A stretch of 64,000 nt of DNA, taken from NCBI GenBank assembly GCA_025941565.1, contig JAPCYN010000014.1:1-64000 (forward strand), in the 5' to 3' direction. The DNA comes from Legionella sp. 515359 (GTDB lineage: Bacteria > Pseudomonadota > Gammaproteobacteria > Legionellales > Legionellaceae). Numbering within the stretch: position 1 is the stretch's first letter; every line of letters begins with the position of its first letter. The position numbers and the translations under genes are program-made. Below the pieces are notes generated by a model. It saw nothing but the letters and a program-made list of their open reading frames with translations, was not told the origin of the DNA and ran no database searches. Shown in pieces: positions 8,594-18,002 of the stretch.

Positions 8594-10909
8594 ATGAAAC
8601 AAAATGTCTCCCATCTGCCAAGAGAACTAAGCCGTATGGTTTCCTGGTCCCTTACTCGTTTAGGGAAAGCCTTTGCAGAAGTCTATGGCAAAGAAACTTA
8701 TGAACGAATTGAGCAAATTCGACTGTCCATGCAAGACACGATTGGAAGTGAATCGTTTGCACTTAGAAATGCGCTTCTTAGTCTACAAATTGAGCTTTCC
8801 AAGCTTGATAGAAATCAGCTTTATCAAATAGCGCATGGGTTTTCTCTCATGCTGGAACTCATTAATGCCTGTGAAAGTGCCTATCGTATTTTTCGTATCA
8901 ACCAAAGAGAAGAAAAAGTCTATTCTGACAGGCCTCAGGGTATTCATTATGTCTTAACAGCACATCCAACCGAAGCGCGCACCAATGAATTTTTAACGCT
9001 TTTCAAAGCAATTCGTGACTATCTTGTCGAAGTGATTAAATCCCCCTATCGGATGAATGAATCGCATCTGGATCAAATGCTTAAAATCTCACTGCAGATT
9101 AATATTTCCTATCATGAAAAACCAAGCGTAGGAGATGAGGCTCAATACATTTATCAATACGCACTCAATCCACTCAACATCAAACTTTATCATTCCTTTT
9201 TGGCCAAAGGTATTCCCATTCAATTACGTACCTGGGTAGGAGGTGATAAGGATGGGCACTCAGGTGTTAATGAAAAAATTATGGTTAAAAGTTTGGAGCT
9301 TTCTCGATCCTTTTTTATTGCCTACATCCAGGAATGCCTAAAAGAAGTACTGGAAATCGTCAGGCTCTCAACCGCATTAAATGGAAACAAAATCTTGGCA
9401 AGTCAACTCCATCAGCTGATTAAAAAAGCGCTCGATCTTAGGAAAATACAACCAAGGGATCATGAAAAAGTATCAGCATTCAAAAAAGAATTAACTGCAA
9501 TACAGACAAATACCTTGAAGTTTTTAAATTTCGAACCCGAACAATTCTCCATCATCTCCAGCATTTTTCAGCTCTATCCCGCGCTGGTCATACCTATAGA
9601 GCTCAGAGAAGATTCAGCCGTTATCAAAGAGAGCTTAACCAGCATAAAAAAAACAACGATAATCAAAATGCTTGAACAAGTCTATTCTATAACCCATGGA
9701 ACTGATCCCAAAAACTATATACGCGGTTTTATCCTCAGCATGGTTGAATCTGCAGAAGATATAAAAAATGGAATTAAGCTGGTGAAGCAAATTTTTAAAA
9801 GCTACGCCCTGCCTGTTGTGCCCTTGTTTGAAAATCAACTTGCTCTCACCAGCGCAGATACCATTTTAAATAATTCAATCACTGAAGATATTAGACAGAA
9901 GCATCTTAAACATTGGGATGGAAACTATGAAGTCATGCTGGGTTATTCTGACTCGTCTAAAGAAAATGGTGTATTGCCTTCCCGACTCATGATTGCGAAA
10001 AGCTTAAAAAGTATTCAGTCTACCCTGGAAAATAAGAACCTTCGGCCTATATTTTTTCATGGATCGGGGGGGAGTATTGAGCGAGGAGGTGGGGATATCA
10101 AAGAACAAACCGCTTCCTGGTCAAAAGAAATGATGGCTAATTATAAAGTGACTATCCAGGGAGAAATGGTTGCAAGACTCTTTGGTTCGAGTTCCATACT
10201 CAAAAGTCAGATTGACAAGTTTCTTGATATTTATTCACAAAAAGATAAAAGCACGGATAATGGTTATCCCGAGGAACTTTTATTATTTTCCACAAAGGTC
10301 AGTCAGAAATATAAAGCACTGATACAAAGCGAATGGTTTTGGGCCGCAATTGAACAGGCCTCGCCCTATCATTTTTTGTCGGAATTAAAGATTGGCTCTC
10401 GTCCGACCAAACGAAAATCTGGGCCTGATCAAAGAAAGCTTCGCGCCATCCCATGGATCCTTTGCTGGACTCAAACACGACTTCTTTTCCCGACTTGGTG
10501 GGGTCTTGGTTCCACTTGGTTCGAGCTAAATGACCTTGAAAAAAACAGGCTTAAGGTTCTCTATAAGGAAAATGCTCTTTTTGCTGCTTTTGTAAAACAA
10601 TTAGGGGTAACCCTTTCGAAAGTGTACCTCCCGATCTGGGAACAGTACTTGTCCCAATTGACGGGTTCCAATGAATATCTCAAGCCTTTTCAATCAGAAC
10701 TGGAGTCAACCATCCTATTCTTCTATCAAATAACGGGTGAGACAGATTTTTGTTTCCATCAACCCTGGCTTGGGGAAAGTATTCAATTAAGATCAACCAT
10801 GATTCATCCTTTGAATCTCATTCAGATTGAGGCCATGAAAAGGCAGGATTTACCTCTTTTAAGAAAAACCGTCACCGGCATTTCTTGTGGTATGTTGACA
10901 ACAGGATGA
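8594..10909 (+). CDS. ppc: Phosphoenolpyruvate carboxylase, short divergent form
   Basis: This 771-residue protein is about 100 residues shorter than the E. coli enzyme. Conserved blocks present: LTAHPTEARTNE with catalytic His (about H124), TWVGGDKDGHSG, LGYSDSSKENG, LKIGSRPTKRKSG, and LRAIPWILCWTQTR with an active-site Trp/Arg region. The family makes oxaloacetate from PEP and bicarbonate to refill the TCA cycle. The catalytic glycine loop is altered: FHGSGGSIERGGGD where FHGRGG-x-x-GRGG is usual, so the first Arg is Ser while the second remains. The C-terminus is TTG rather than the usual NTG. The ATG at 8594 follows GGAG by 6 bp. Confidence 0.85.
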   Translation: MKQNVSHLPRELSRMVSWSLTRLGKAFAEVYGKETYERIEQIRLSMQDTIGSESFALRNALLSLQIELSKLDRNQLYQIAHGFSLMLELINACESAYRIFRINQREEKVYSDRPQGIHYVLTAHPTEARTNEFLTLFKAIRDYLVEVIKSPYRMNESHLDQMLKISLQINISYHEKPSVGDEAQYIYQYALNPLNIKLYHSFLAKGIPIQLRTWVGGDKDGHSGVNEKIMVKSLELSRSFFIAYIQECLKEVLEIVRLSTALNGNKILASQLHQLIKKALDLRKIQPRDHEKVSAFKKELTAIQTNTLKFLNFEPEQFSIISSIFQLYPALVIPIELREDSAVIKESLTSIKKTTIIKMLEQVYSITHGTDPKNYIRGFILSMVESAEDIKNGIKLVKQIFKSYALPVVPLFENQLALTSADTILNNSITEDIRQKHLKHWDGNYEVMLGYSDSSKENGVLPSRLMIAKSLKSIQSTLENKNLRPIFFHGSGGSIERGGGDIKEQTASWSKEMMANYKVTIQGEMVARLFGSSSILKSQIDKFLDIYSQKDKSTDNGYPEELLLFSTKVSQKYKALIQSEWFWAAIEQASPYHFLSELKIGSRPTKRKSGPDQRKLRAIPWILCWTQTRLLFPTWWGLGSTWFELNDLEKNRLKVLYKENALFAAFVKQLGVTLSKVYLPIWEQYLSQLTGSNEYLKPFQSELESTILFFYQITGETDFCFHQPWLGESIQLRSTMIHPLNLIQIEAMKRQDLPLLRKTVTGISCGMLTTG

Positions 10910-10929
10910 TAGGGATACGTAACAATAAG

Positions 10930-12372
10930 TTAACTTTTAAAGCTCAACTGAATTGTTGGCAATAAATTGTGAGTAATGCAATATTGTTGTGCATCACTTT
11001 CACATACACCATTTATTTTATACGCTGCAACTTCGACAGGTAAATTCTCTATCCTAATTAAATGCTCTAACATCAACACATGGCTCTCACCAAAACTCAT
11101 TCTTCTGGTCTTAAAAGTCCTTAAATGATCTCCCTTAACTCCCAAATCATGAAGCTCTTTCATATGACAGAGAACATCTTGTGACAGCCCATTAAGCTCT
11201 TTTAGCACCTCTGCAGGAGTTAATCCTTTTTCATGAACAAAATAATGCATTAAATCAAGATGAATTTGAATAAATGGAGGAGAAACACAATGTTTACGTA
11301 ATTCCACCTCTGTAAGGCCCAAGCTTTCGTATTTACCTAAAGCCTCTTTCTTCCAATTATTTAATTCTTGATAAGGATTGGTTGAATTATTATCCGACAT
11401 CCTTTGATAGCTTTCTTTTCTATCCCTTTTATTTAAAAAAAATGAATTTAACGTTTCCGTAACATGGATTAGCGGCTCATCAGCTAAGTTTATTTCTGAT
11501 CGACTTTTTTTCACTTTTTCATGCTCAGCGGATTGTAATTGGCAAAGAACGGTTGTTCTTTTTTGTATTTCGCTATTCACTCGATTGAAAATTTCCTCAT
11601 CTGAGAGTTCATTACGATTAATTTGAATTAACCCAAGAGGAAATTTAATTTCATTATTTCGAACACGTCCTTGCATTAGAGCTCCCTCGTGTACCGGTCG
11701 AGAGTAGATATAAATAAAACAATACTTATTCATTAAATAATCTTGAGACCAACTACTCAGCCTCTCTAACAATAACGTCTGGATCCCCTCAGCATGGCCT
11801 AGACCATGTCTTCCTATTGTTGGATTTTTAGTATTAATATACTCATCGGTAAATAGTTTGTCTCTTATGCTCGTTACAAGGTGAACATTTGAGAGGAGAT
11901 TAACATTCTTCAAATCAATCGCTTTGAATTGAATCCCTGCCTGCTTAATATAAGAATAAAACCGCTCCATTTGCAGATGAGACGGATGTCTTTGTATCAA
12001 ATCATTGACAGCTGAAAAAACTAAATCTACAGGTAAATTTTTTTTAGCTGCATACGAACAAACATCTGCTGGCTGATTAATATCAAAACCTTCACGCTTC
12101 ATCTTTTTTGAGAGCGCATCAAATCTAGAAATATGCTCAACAATCTCATTGTAGGTATCATCTAAATTTAAATTCTTAGGAAGTTCTTCATAATATTGCG
12201 AATAACCTAATGCAACCAATCGGGGGAATAGAAGATTTAAAGAACAAGAAGTGGCAGGATCCCAATGGTCTTCGAAAAAAATGAGCGTCGGTCGGTCTAG
12301 GGTGTTACTATTCGAATTGTTATTTATAGCGCATTTTTCGTTTTTATCATAAGCCATTGTATTTCTCTTCAT
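10930..12372 (-). CDS. Unknown protein with duplicated helical C-terminal module, effector candidate
   Basis: This 480-residue protein is not recognised. The N-terminal half (about 25-250) looks alpha/beta, with LIFFEDHWDPAT and GRHGLGHAEGIQTLLLERL, which could belong to an enzyme core. The C-terminal part has two related helical stretches: LMHYFVHEKGLTPAEVLKEL followed by NGLS, and HLIRIENLPVEVAAYKINGV. There is no signal peptide. It is convergent with ppc (20 bp apart). The ATG at 12372 has no good ribosome site; ATG 12357 is the alternative. Confidence 0.55.
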   Translation of the reverse strand: MKRNTMAYDKNEKCAINNNSNSNTLDRPTLIFFEDHWDPATSCSLNLLFPRLVALGYSQYYEELPKNLNLDDTYNEIVEHISRFDALSKKMKREGFDINQPADVCSYAAKKNLPVDLVFSAVNDLIQRHPSHLQMERFYSYIKQAGIQFKAIDLKNVNLLSNVHLVTSIRDKLFTDEYINTKNPTIGRHGLGHAEGIQTLLLERLSSWSQDYLMNKYCFIYIYSRPVHEGALMQGRVRNNEIKFPLGLIQINRNELSDEEIFNRVNSEIQKRTTVLCQLQSAEHEKVKKSRSEINLADEPLIHVTETLNSFFLNKRDRKESYQRMSDNNSTNPYQELNNWKKEALGKYESLGLTEVELRKHCVSPPFIQIHLDLMHYFVHEKGLTPAEVLKELNGLSQDVLCHMKELHDLGVKGDHLRTFKTRRMSFGESHVLMLEHLIRIENLPVEVAAYKINGVCESDAQQYCITHNLLPTIQLSFKS

Positions 12373-12723
12373 TAAATTTTCACAACCTACCTATATAACT
12401 CTGAGCAAGTTGTTGTTTGTCATTATTCAAACTTGGTGGTTATTTTAAATGCACAAGCAATAATGACAATTCCGTAAATTTTACGGGGGTAACTGATAAA
12501 AAATATTTATGGCGAAGTAAAAATGAAAATCAAGACTGCTAAGCTCCCTCTAACAATCGTTAAAATCAGCTGGAAGTCCCGGCCGTTTAATTAGGGCAAG
12601 TCTTGTGTACCAATACGTACAAGTCATTTATTCCACCTACATTCTACTTACGGCAGAATTGTAAAATTTATAGATGCCATGTACAATCAATGTTCAATTT
12701 ATTAACTTCATTATGGAGAGACC
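12373..12723. other. Divergent intergenic region upstream of the LuxR-type regulator
   Basis: About 350 bp holding the start regions of two divergent genes. An imperfect dyad, CTTGTGTAC with GTACAAG about 6 bp on (12602-12622), is a possible regulator site. Nothing else is recognisable. Confidence 0.3.
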
Positions 12724-13464
12724 ATGGATCTCAGCGACGAGTTGTTGGTATATCGCTTTGGTAATGGTATTAAGTTATTGAAGCCAGACCATTTTAAAAA
12801 AATGGAACAGGATTTAGGCCGATATACACAACATACGATTGGAAGTCTTTTAAAATTACCAATTTGTAGCTACTTCGACAACCTAGATATTATCATTCAG
12901 AAAACAAATGAATTAAATGCGGAAGCATGTGGCTTTAATTCAGCTTTTGCGGGGAAGGGAAAAACAGTTTTCGATATTTTTTCCAAGAATCTAGCGCAGT
13001 ACATTTTTGATAAAGACAGTGAAATGCTTCATGCAAATCGTACGCAGATTATTGAAGAAGAAGGAAGCAGAGTTGATGACATTCAATATCAAGCCTTGTC
13101 TTTTAAATTTCCTTTGTATGGTGATAACGCTCAGATCCTCGGGATGTTTGGATTTTCAGTTATGCTTGGAAAACAACCACTTTCTCAATCCATATTGCAG
13201 ATAGCTAGTTTAGGCTTGCTAAATAATACTTCACCAAGCATCCTTCCAGGAGCACAATTTGATAATATATATTTGTCAAAACGAGAAATGGAGTGCTTAA
13301 GGTTCACAGTTCGCGGGAAATCAGCAAAACAGATTGCAGCAGAACTGAAAATTTCCTCTCGAACCGTCGAAGAGTATCTGAACAATATCAAGCTTAAACT
13401 AGGTGTTTTCTCAAAAGCAGAACTTATTGATAAAACACTAGAAATCTTGGGTTTTGAGTTCTAA
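12724..13464 (+). CDS. LuxR-family transcriptional regulator
   Basis: This 246-residue protein has a C-terminal LuxR/FixJ helix-turn-helix (about 184-240: LSKREMECLRFTVRGKSAKQ, then ISSRTVEEYLNNIKLKLGV). The N-terminal region (about 20-170) is PAS- or GAF-like and contains LSFKFPLYGDNAQILGMFGFS. There is no receiver-domain Asp pattern, so it is not a classic response regulator. GGAG lies 6 bp before the ATG. It lies upstream of the isonitrile cluster, but nothing in the sequence shows that it controls it. Legionella carries several such PAS-LuxR regulators. Confidence 0.8.
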   Translation: MDLSDELLVYRFGNGIKLLKPDHFKKMEQDLGRYTQHTIGSLLKLPICSYFDNLDIIIQKTNELNAEACGFNSAFAGKGKTVFDIFSKNLAQYIFDKDSEMLHANRTQIIEEEGSRVDDIQYQALSFKFPLYGDNAQILGMFGFSVMLGKQPLSQSILQIASLGLLNNTSPSILPGAQFDNIYLSKREMECLRFTVRGKSAKQIAAELKISSRTVEEYLNNIKLKLGVFSKAELIDKTLEILGFEF

Positions 13465-13475
13465 CGTGCTCTATC

Positions 13476-13711
13476 TTACATGCCTAAGGATACTGCGGTC
13501 GTCAGCGAATGTTTTTCATTCTCTTGCATAGAGCAAAGTTGGGCAAGTACCTCCTCACTTTCTTCAGCCATTTTATCCCTATAGTTTGGCCGTTTCAAAA
13601 TGTTTCTTTGCAAAACGCATTAAAGCCTCATAGGGGCTCTGGGCACCCATTAAATTTATGACGCCATCGACATCCACTAAATCAATCAAATTTGAACAAA
13701 TTACATAAAAC
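13476..13711 (-). pseudogene. Probable gene remnant, two short minus-strand frames
   Basis: Minus-strand frame 13579-13711 reads as a protein-like C-terminus (includes NLIDLVDVDGVINLMGAQ and ends RFAKKHFETAKL, stop). A 31-codon frame (13476-13571) begins 7 bp later with ATG and encodes MAEESEEVLAQLCSMQENEK and onward. Composition looks coding, but neither is a full gene. It may be the decayed end of a lost gene, or two tiny genes. Confidence 0.3.
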
Positions 13712-13727
13712 CTCTAAGCCAATCCAG

Positions 13728-14567
13728 TTACTGGCTTGGCGGATCTGAAGATAGCATCTTGATCGCTTGAATAATTTTTTTACTGACTGAATTGTTATGT
13801 TTTTCAGGTCGGTATACTAAACAAATCTCATCTCTAAAAACGGGTGCATCTTTTAGTTTTTTAAGATGACTGTATTGAGATGCAACTCTTGCGGGTAAAA
13901 TACCATATCCAAGGCCGATAGAGGTTAATTTAGCCGCAACTTCCAGGTTAGAAGAGCTCAGCACACTATTAAACTTTTTGTTGATTTTTTTGAGTATATA
14001 TTGTGATTGAGCCAGGTTTTTATCATAAATCAGTTTATCTTGTGCATTCTTGGCATAAAAGATTGTGACTTCATCGGTACACAGCTTTCTAATAACGAGA
14101 TCTGGGTGCTCCATAGGGTTAACAATGATACCAAAATCTGCCTCCCAACTAATCACCTTCTCAGCCATTTCTCTTGAAAGACCATGAATAAAATTAAAAT
14201 CAAGCCCTGGAAAATCAATCAGAAGTTTTGGCAAAAAAAACTCGAGCGTGTAAAGAGCGACTGAGGGGTGAACTGCAATGGTATAACTCCCTTGAACAAG
14301 ACCTGATTCAGGATTAGCTAAGTTTTGAGCCTGCTCCCACTCAAATATTAAACGATGAGAACGTTTCTTAAACTCTTCTCCAAGTTTCGTTAGCTGGATG
14401 CCATTTTTAAGCCGAATCAGTAGCTGTCCACCCAGTTTACTCTCCAGCCTCTTTACTGCATAACTCAGTGCAGGCTGAGATATCCCTATGATTTCAGAAG
14501 CTCTTGTTATGTTAAGGGTTTCACTGACCGTTATAAAATATTTTATATCATCCAATAACAAAGACAT
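13728..14567 (-). CDS. LysR-type transcriptional regulator, likely regulator of the isonitrile operon
   Basis: A typical LysR protein: an N-terminal winged HTH (LDDIKYFITVSETLNITRAS, then ISQPALSYAVKRLESKLGG) and a C-terminal effector-binding region. I chose the third Met (14567, 279 residues) since the HTH then starts where the family expects. ATGs at 14585 and 14627 are in frame but without ribosome sites. It is divergent from pvcA with about 110 bp between starts, the classic arrangement for a LysR activator of its neighbour. The inducer is unknown. Confidence 0.85.
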   Translation of the reverse strand: MSLLLDDIKYFITVSETLNITRASEIIGISQPALSYAVKRLESKLGGQLLIRLKNGIQLTKLGEEFKKRSHRLIFEWEQAQNLANPESGLVQGSYTIAVHPSVALYTLEFFLPKLLIDFPGLDFNFIHGLSREMAEKVISWEADFGIIVNPMEHPDLVIRKLCTDEVTIFYAKNAQDKLIYDKNLAQSQYILKKINKKFNSVLSSSNLEVAAKLTSIGLGYGILPARVASQYSHLKKLKDAPVFRDEICLVYRPEKHNNSVSKKIIQAIKMLSSDPPSQ

Positions 14568-14662
14568 TGCATCATCACGCCCCATGAGACATAAGTAATT
14601 TTTATCACAACCATTAAAACAAGTCATTTTATTTATTGATATACAGCCTGTAATATGCTTTT

Positions 14663-14669
14663 AGGAGGT
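14663..14669 (+). promoter_or_regulatory. Strong ribosome binding site deciding the pvcA start
   Basis: AGGAGGT lies 6 bp before the ATG at 14676. An in-frame ATG at 14655 lies upstream of this site and would make it part of the coding region, so 14676 is the start. Confidence 0.8.
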
Positions 14670-14675
14670 AATAAA

Positions 14676-15734
14676 ATGAACAATACCGCTTTCAATTTAA
14701 TTACACTACAGAATCATACTATTAAAAGTTTCGATCTTAATAAGTCGTTAAATAGTGATTCTGCTACGGAAATGGCCAAAAGAATATTAGCTGAGTTCAT
14801 GCTTTTTCGCCGTGTCCCAAAGTCCATACCTTCATGCAGCGATATAGGTTGTCAAAAGTGCACATCACCCCATTTACCCAAGATAATCTCCGCTGTTCAA
14901 AAGAATAAACCGGTGACTTTTGTATTGCCTGCCTTCCCTGGTAAGTCACCAAACCCTGAAAAAGTACTGGGTCCACTACCCGATTTGGCGGAACGACTTG
15001 CACTTCATTTTCTTGGCCATCTTTGTCAGCGAATAAAAAAAATTTATCCACCTGGGATTAAAATAATTCTGTGCTCTGATGGAAGAGTTTTTAGTGATGT
15101 GGTTGGAATGATAGAAAAAAATGTGAGCGCCTACCAAGCTGAACTCGATAGCCTTATAGAGGAAATGTCTCTTTCAGACATTTCAACTTTTAATCTTGAT
15201 GACTTTTATGAGGGGCTTAACTTTATCCAAATGCGTGATGAGCTCATGAAAAGTTACGGAAATTCATTAGATGTTCTCAAACAGAAGATTCGTAACGGTA
15301 CAAAACCTTTAGCAAGCCCTGAGGAACAAGAAGCCAATCGTATGTACCGTGGTATTACTCGTTTTTTATTTGAAGATGCCCTGCATAAAGGTCAAACAAA
15401 AAGTCGTTCGGCTCTCCAAAAAGAGTCTCGTTATAAAGCATATGAAGTAATTAGAAGAAGTAATGCTTGGAGTCAGCTCATTGAGGTGCGTTTCCCAAAA
15501 GCCGTTCGACTGTCGATTCACCCTCAAACTTGTGAAGCAAAAAAATTAGGAATTCGATTAATAGGAAATGAAAGCTGGATGACACCATGGCATGGTGTTG
15601 CTGTTGAAAGCAAGAGTGGATATACCTTGCTCAAACGCTCAGAAGCCGAGGCTTTAGGTGCAAAATTAATTTATTCTTCTGATGGACGTCAAAGTCATTA
15701 TACCTTAATGACAGGAGTGGAGTATGGATTATAA
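14676..15734 (+). CDS. pvcA: Isonitrile (isocyanide) synthase, PvcA/IsnA family
   Basis: This 352-residue protein has normal family length. Recognised landmarks: the Cys-rich CSDIGCQKC segment, VTFVLPAFPGKSPNPEKVLG, LPDLAERLAL, IILCSDGRVFSD, and the C-terminal RLSIHPQ and MTPWHGVAVE. Known members convert the amino group of L-Tyr or L-Trp to an isonitrile using ribulose-5-phosphate as carbon donor. Here it is the first gene of a five-gene overlapping operon, and the next gene overlaps its end by 11 bp. The substrate cannot be read from the sequence. Confidence 0.9.
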   Translation: MNNTAFNLITLQNHTIKSFDLNKSLNSDSATEMAKRILAEFMLFRRVPKSIPSCSDIGCQKCTSPHLPKIISAVQKNKPVTFVLPAFPGKSPNPEKVLGPLPDLAERLALHFLGHLCQRIKKIYPPGIKIILCSDGRVFSDVVGMIEKNVSAYQAELDSLIEEMSLSDISTFNLDDFYEGLNFIQMRDELMKSYGNSLDVLKQKIRNGTKPLASPEEQEANRMYRGITRFLFEDALHKGQTKSRSALQKESRYKAYEVIRRSNAWSQLIEVRFPKAVRLSIHPQTCEAKKLGIRLIGNESWMTPWHGVAVESKSGYTLLKRSEAEALGAKLIYSSDGRQSHYTLMTGVEYGL

Positions 15735-16560
15735 AGTAACTTACATTAAACCGTTTGGAGTGCTCTTAGAACCGATGAGCAACAATACCCATGTGAGAGA
15801 CCTGAATATCGAGAACTTGCGCGAATTATTTTGGCAACAGCAGCTCGTCTTATTAAGAGGGTTTAATACTTTTCAAAACACCGATGACTTTTCTAATTAT
15901 TGTGAACAATGGGGTGAAGTGAGTATTTGGCCATTTGGAAAAGTACTTGAATTGATTGAGCAAGAAAACCCAAAAGATCATATTTTTGATAATAAGTACG
16001 TTCCACTGCATTGGGATGGTATGTATCGACCCCAAGTCCCTGAATATCAGATTTTTCATTGCGTTAAAGCGCCTTTATCAGGACAAGGAGGAAGAACAAC
16101 TTTTTCAAACACACTTTTAGCGTTAAAGCATGCATCTTCTGAAGAAAAAGACCTTTGGAATAAGGTGACTGGTATCTATAAAAGGAAAATGGAGTTTTAT
16201 GATAGTAAAACGGTATCCCCTATTATCACCAGGCATCCTCGAAAGAACGTGTCAGTCATTCGCTACAATGAGCCTCCCTCTCGAGAAAAGGCGCATTTTG
16301 TAAACCCGCCTGATCTTGAGTTTACAGGGGTTAACCGTGAAGAATTAGAGCACTTCCATCAAAGTTTAGAAAAAGCGCTTTATTGCCCAAATAATTTCTA
16401 TGCTCATCAATGGCAAACTGGAGATATAGTTATCGCAGATAACTTTTCGTTGTTACATGGAAGAGAAGCGTTTATCCCTAAGTCTTCTCGGCATATACAA
16501 CGTGTTCATGTTTTGAGTAACCCTCCATTTGATAACCCTGGTCTGGAGTCTTACGAATGA
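15724..16560 (+). CDS. pvcB: Fe(II)/2-oxoglutarate oxygenase, PvcB/IsnB (TauD superfamily)
   Basis: This 278-residue protein has the iron facial triad: H96-W-D98 in PLHWDGMY and distal H245 in LLHGREAF. Arg residues near 256-260 can bind 2-oxoglutarate. In known pathways PvcB acts directly after PvcA, oxidatively decarboxylating or desaturating the isonitrile acid to a vinyl isonitrile. The start overlaps pvcA by 11 bp with a GGAGTGGAG element just upstream, and the stop overlaps the next ATG (ATGA), so translation is likely coupled. Confidence 0.88.
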   Translation: MDYKVTYIKPFGVLLEPMSNNTHVRDLNIENLRELFWQQQLVLLRGFNTFQNTDDFSNYCEQWGEVSIWPFGKVLELIEQENPKDHIFDNKYVPLHWDGMYRPQVPEYQIFHCVKAPLSGQGGRTTFSNTLLALKHASSEEKDLWNKVTGIYKRKMEFYDSKTVSPIITRHPRKNVSVIRYNEPPSREKAHFVNPPDLEFTGVNREELEHFHQSLEKALYCPNNFYAHQWQTGDIVIADNFSLLHGREAFIPKSSRHIQRVHVLSNPPFDNPGLESYE

Positions 16561-18002
16561 GCACACAAATTGCTGACGTTGTGATTGTTGGAGCGGGGCC
16601 TGTAGGCCTCATGTGTGCCTATCTGGGACAACTTTGTGGTCTACGTATTGTTATTGTCGATAAGTCTGATGGGCCTTTAGAAGTGGGTAGGGCTGATGCA
16701 CTTAACGCGCGCACGTTACAACTGCTTGAGGTAGTCGATTTATTTGCTGAACTCTATCCTTTAGGGAAGACATGCAACACCAGCTCAGTGTGGGCAGACA
16801 GGAAATTTATCTCACGGCAATCTTCATGGTGGGAAGAGCTGGAAGGCTGTTTGCATCAACATTTCCTGATGCTTGGCCAATCCTATGTAGAGAAATTATT
16901 GGACGAAAAGCTGAAAAAAATGGGGGCAGCAGTACAACGTACAACAGCAATTGAAAATATCGAGCTTAATCCGACAGGATGTCTTACAACCCTTGCAAAT
17001 GGAGAACACATTCAGTCACGCTACGTCATTGGTGCCGATGGTTCTCAGTCCTTTGTTCGAAATCATTTTAAAATACCGTTTGAGATCATAAGACCCCAAA
17101 TCATATGGGCCGTTATCGATGGCATTATAGATACCGATTTCCCCAAAGTGCCTGAAATTATCGTCTTTCAAGCAGAAACGTCAGATGTAGCCTGGATTCC
17201 AAGGGAAGGACAAATTGACAGGTTTTACGTGCGAATGGATAGGAAAGAATTCACCTTAGAAGAAGCAATTAACAAAATTAATCATGTGATACAGCCTCAT
17301 CGCTTAAGGTTTAAGGAGATTGCCTGGTTTTCACAATTTTCAGTCAAAGAGTCTGTAGCCGAGAAATTCTACGTACACGAGCGTATTTTTCTTGCTGGCG
17401 ACGCATGCCATATTCACTCGGTGAACGGTGGACAAGGACTCAACACCGGTATTGCAGACGCCTTTAATCTCATGTGGAAGTTAAATAAGGTTATTCATTC
17501 CTGGGTGCCGGCACAACTTTTGCAAAGCTATGAAGAGGAGCGGAGACCCGTTGCTTTAAGCGTCATTGAAACTTCTGCGGCTCTTGTTCGTTCAACCAAG
17601 TATTCACCAAATGGAACCCATGCTCAAGACTACGTAAAGATTGTTCAAAAAAATGCGGGGAACATCACAGGGATGGGAATTCGTTATGGAGATCAAGGAC
17701 TACGTGGCTCGCGACTTTTTGATTTTGAAATTTATAAGGGCATCGCCAAAACACGAATTTATTCTCTTCTGAACTATACAAAATTCACGCTACTCGTCTT
17801 TGGCGATTGTGAATTGAAATTACAGTGTCCAAAGTTTGTAAAAATCATCCAAATTTATCCAGACAAATACAAGGAAAACTTATGGACGAAGTGTACTCGA
17901 TATCTAAACCAGGCAATTTTAGTAAGACCTGACACCTACATCCATTCGGTCGCTCCGCTAAACAAAGTTGAATCGCTATTAGAATTGGCAGAATTATGCT
18001 GA
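16557..18002 (+). CDS. FAD-dependent aromatic monooxygenase (PHBH/PheA-like)
   Basis: This 481-residue protein is a group A flavin monooxygenase. It has the Rossmann motif GAGPVG (residues 12-17), the mid-protein DG motif IGADGSQSFVR, and LAGDACHIHSVNGGQGLNTG, which matches GD-x2-H-x-x-x-(P/N)-x-G-x-G-x-N. Such enzymes hydroxylate phenolic rings with NAD(P)H. It is not the HpaB-like PvcC of Pseudomonas. Tailoring of an aromatic isonitrile is likely. The ATG overlaps pvcB by 4 bp. The C-terminal extension (about 380-481) resembles a reduced thioredoxin-like domain of phenol hydroxylases. Confidence 0.85.
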   Translation: MSTQIADVVIVGAGPVGLMCAYLGQLCGLRIVIVDKSDGPLEVGRADALNARTLQLLEVVDLFAELYPLGKTCNTSSVWADRKFISRQSSWWEELEGCLHQHFLMLGQSYVEKLLDEKLKKMGAAVQRTTAIENIELNPTGCLTTLANGEHIQSRYVIGADGSQSFVRNHFKIPFEIIRPQIIWAVIDGIIDTDFPKVPEIIVFQAETSDVAWIPREGQIDRFYVRMDRKEFTLEEAINKINHVIQPHRLRFKEIAWFSQFSVKESVAEKFYVHERIFLAGDACHIHSVNGGQGLNTGIADAFNLMWKLNKVIHSWVPAQLLQSYEEERRPVALSVIETSAALVRSTKYSPNGTHAQDYVKIVQKNAGNITGMGIRYGDQGLRGSRLFDFEIYKGIAKTRIYSLLNYTKFTLLVFGDCELKLQCPKFVKIIQIYPDKYKENLWTKCTRYLNQAILVRPDTYIHSVAPLNKVESLLELAELC

